From assembly GCF_023015615.1 (NCBI RefSeq), contig NZ_JALKAJ010000002.1, positions 1,192,501 to 1,256,500 of the forward strand: a stretch of DNA of 64,000 nt, read 5' to 3'. Positions 63,152 through 64,000 of this stretch are shown here, piece after piece (the first letter of the stretch is position 1; each line of letters begins with the position of its first letter). Source of the DNA: Qipengyuania sp. S6317L1 (GTDB lineage Bacteria; Pseudomonadota; Alphaproteobacteria; Sphingomonadales; Sphingomonadaceae). Below the pieces are notes generated by a model that did not search any database, was not told where the DNA came from, and worked only from the letters and a program-made list of their open reading frames with translations. The position numbers and the translations under genes are program-made.

Positions 63152-64000
63152 ATGTCACGTGACGCAGTCATCGTCTCAACCGCCAGAACCCCCATCGGGC
63201 GCGCATACAAAGGCGGCTTTAACGCAACTCCGGGCGCAACGCTTGGTTCGTTCTCTTACAAGGCCGCTGTTGAGCGCGCCGGCATCGAAGGCGGCGAAGT
63301 CGACGATGTGGTGTGGGGCGCAGTCCTCACGCAAGGCACGCAAGCAGGCAACATCGGTCGTCAGGTCGCCCTTCGCGGTGGCGCGCCGGTCACCGTGGCT
63401 GCACAAACCATCGACCGCCAGTGTTCATCGGGCCTCATGGCTATCGCAACGGCTGCCAAGCAGATCATCGTCGACAACATGGACGTTGTCGTTGGCGGTG
63501 GTCAGGATTCGATCTCGATGGTTCAAACCCCCGAGATGCGCGTTGCGCCAGACCCCTCGCTGATCGCGATGCACAAGGATGTGTACATGCCCATGCTCGG
63601 CACCGCCGAGACGGTCGCTGCGCGTTACAACGTCAGCCGCGATGCGATGGACGAATACGCTCTGCAATCGCAACAGCGCACTGCCGCAGGTCAGGAAGCG
63701 GGCAAGTTCGACGACGAAATCGTGCCTGTCACCACCACCATGATGGTGAAAGACAAGGAAACCGGCGAGATCAGCCAGGTCGAAACCACCATCACCAAGG
63801 ATGAAGGCAACCGTCCTTCGACCACTCTGGAAGGCCTCCAGTCGCTCCAGCCTGTGATGGGTCCGGACAAGACGATCACCGCAGGTAACGCCTCGCAGCT
63901 TTCCGACGGTTCTTCGGCCAGCGTCCTGATGGAAGCCAAGCTCGCCGAACAAAAAGGTCTTCAGCCGCTTGGCCGTTATGTCGGCATGGCGGTTGCGGGC
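63152..64000 (+). CDS. Acetyl-CoA acetyltransferase (thiolase), 3' truncated by window edge
   Basis: The first 283 codons are present with no stop before the end. The N-terminus DAVIVSTARTPIGRAYKGGFN and the acylated Cys in IDRQCSSGLMAIATAAKQI near residue 91 are diagnostic of thiolases; MLGTAETVAARYNVSRDAMDEYALQSQQR near 149 is typical of the degradative/biosynthetic thiolase group. The His and second Cys of the active site lie beyond the edge. Likely role: thiolysis of 3-ketoacyl-CoA or acetoacetyl-CoA formation. Probably in one transcript with the MaoC gene. Confidence 0.9.
   Translation, partial: MSRDAVIVSTARTPIGRAYKGGFNATPGATLGSFSYKAAVERAGIEGGEVDDVVWGAVLTQGTQAGNIGRQVALRGGAPVTVAAQTIDRQCSSGLMAIATAAKQIIVDNMDVVVGGGQDSISMVQTPEMRVAPDPSLIAMHKDVYMPMLGTAETVAARYNVSRDAMDEYALQSQQRTAAGQEAGKFDDEIVPVTTTMMVKDKETGEISQVETTITKDEGNRPSTTLEGLQSLQPVMGPDKTITAGNASQLSDGSSASVLMEAKLAEQKGLQPLGRYVGMAVAG

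Noticed and set aside
1..64000. tRNA, rRNA, CRISPR arrays, insertion sequences, prophage or attachment sites
   Set aside because: Looked for cloverleaf ends, repeat-spacer arrays and transposase or integrase frames; none found.

Overview
The window is GC-rich, densely coding chromosomal DNA of an alphaproteobacterium. Gene content fits the Sphingomonadales, most likely an Erythrobacter-like member of the Erythrobacteraceae: a CYP153-type alkane hydroxylase, a 180-kDa-class NAD-glutamate dehydrogenase, exosortase A-associated glycosylation genes, a DUF3576 lipoprotein ahead of leuS, and a PHB-type acetoacetyl-CoA reductase. The family assignment is inferred from protein families, not from a marker gene. 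I see no tRNA, rRNA, CRISPR array, insertion sequence or prophage, so this is mostly core genome.

Layout. 0-7.5 kb: a truncated Tat-exported protein, a CYP153 P450, an ABC-2 exporter pair, queG, a class III CoA-transferase and a P450-type ferredoxin reductase. 7.5-15 kb: giant NAD-glutamate dehydrogenase, a flavin monooxygenase, a TPR protein and an ABHD10-like hydrolase, all on the minus strand. 15-18.1 kb: Tat-exported PhoD phosphatase, a small hydrophobic protein, and a three-gene minus-strand operon (two small membrane proteins plus a minimal XRE regulator) with two matching palindromic operators at its promoter. 18.2-21.3 kb: a threonine-rich leader peptide and attenuator hairpins preceding thrS, then a TSUP transporter. 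21.3-27.4 kb: agmatine deiminase, glnE, a 1-Cys Bcp peroxiredoxin, a DUF455 ferritin-like protein and an M23 endopeptidase followed by strong RNA structure. 27.6-33.4 kb: an acyl-CoA ligase/P450 operon and a YqiJ-flotillin pair. 33.4-39.5 kb: galU, murA, small regulators, a double PilZ protein, ridA and phaB. 39.6-44.6 kb: a DUF3576-leuS-lptE-holA operon behind a candidate attenuator. 44.7-51.7 kb: an exopolysaccharide priming transferase, the rnd-lptC-lptA cluster, ung, a crotonase and a porin pair. 51.9-59.4 kb: gltD, gltB and a repeat-containing membrane protein. 59.5-62.4 kb: exosortase A-associated glycosyltransferase and O-glycosylation ligase. 62.5-64 kb: a MaoC hydratase and a truncated thiolase behind a LiuR-like operator.

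Functional themes. Nitrogen/glutamate metabolism is well represented (NAD-GDH, GltBD, GlnE, agmatine deiminase). Envelope and surface polysaccharide functions recur (GalU, MurA, LptA/C/E, EPS transferase, exosortase A glycosylation, M23 peptidase). Two P450s, a matching ferredoxin reductase, acyl-CoA ligase, CoA-transferase, crotonase, MaoC and thiolase point to hydrocarbon, fatty-acid or terpenoid oxidation feeding CoA catabolism and PHB.

The most interesting signals are regulatory: the Thr leader/attenuator of thrS (18216-18328), the twin operators of the XRE-membrane operon (18069-18138), a candidate attenuator ahead of the leuS operon (39725-39785) and nested palindromes upstream of gltB (58120-58193).
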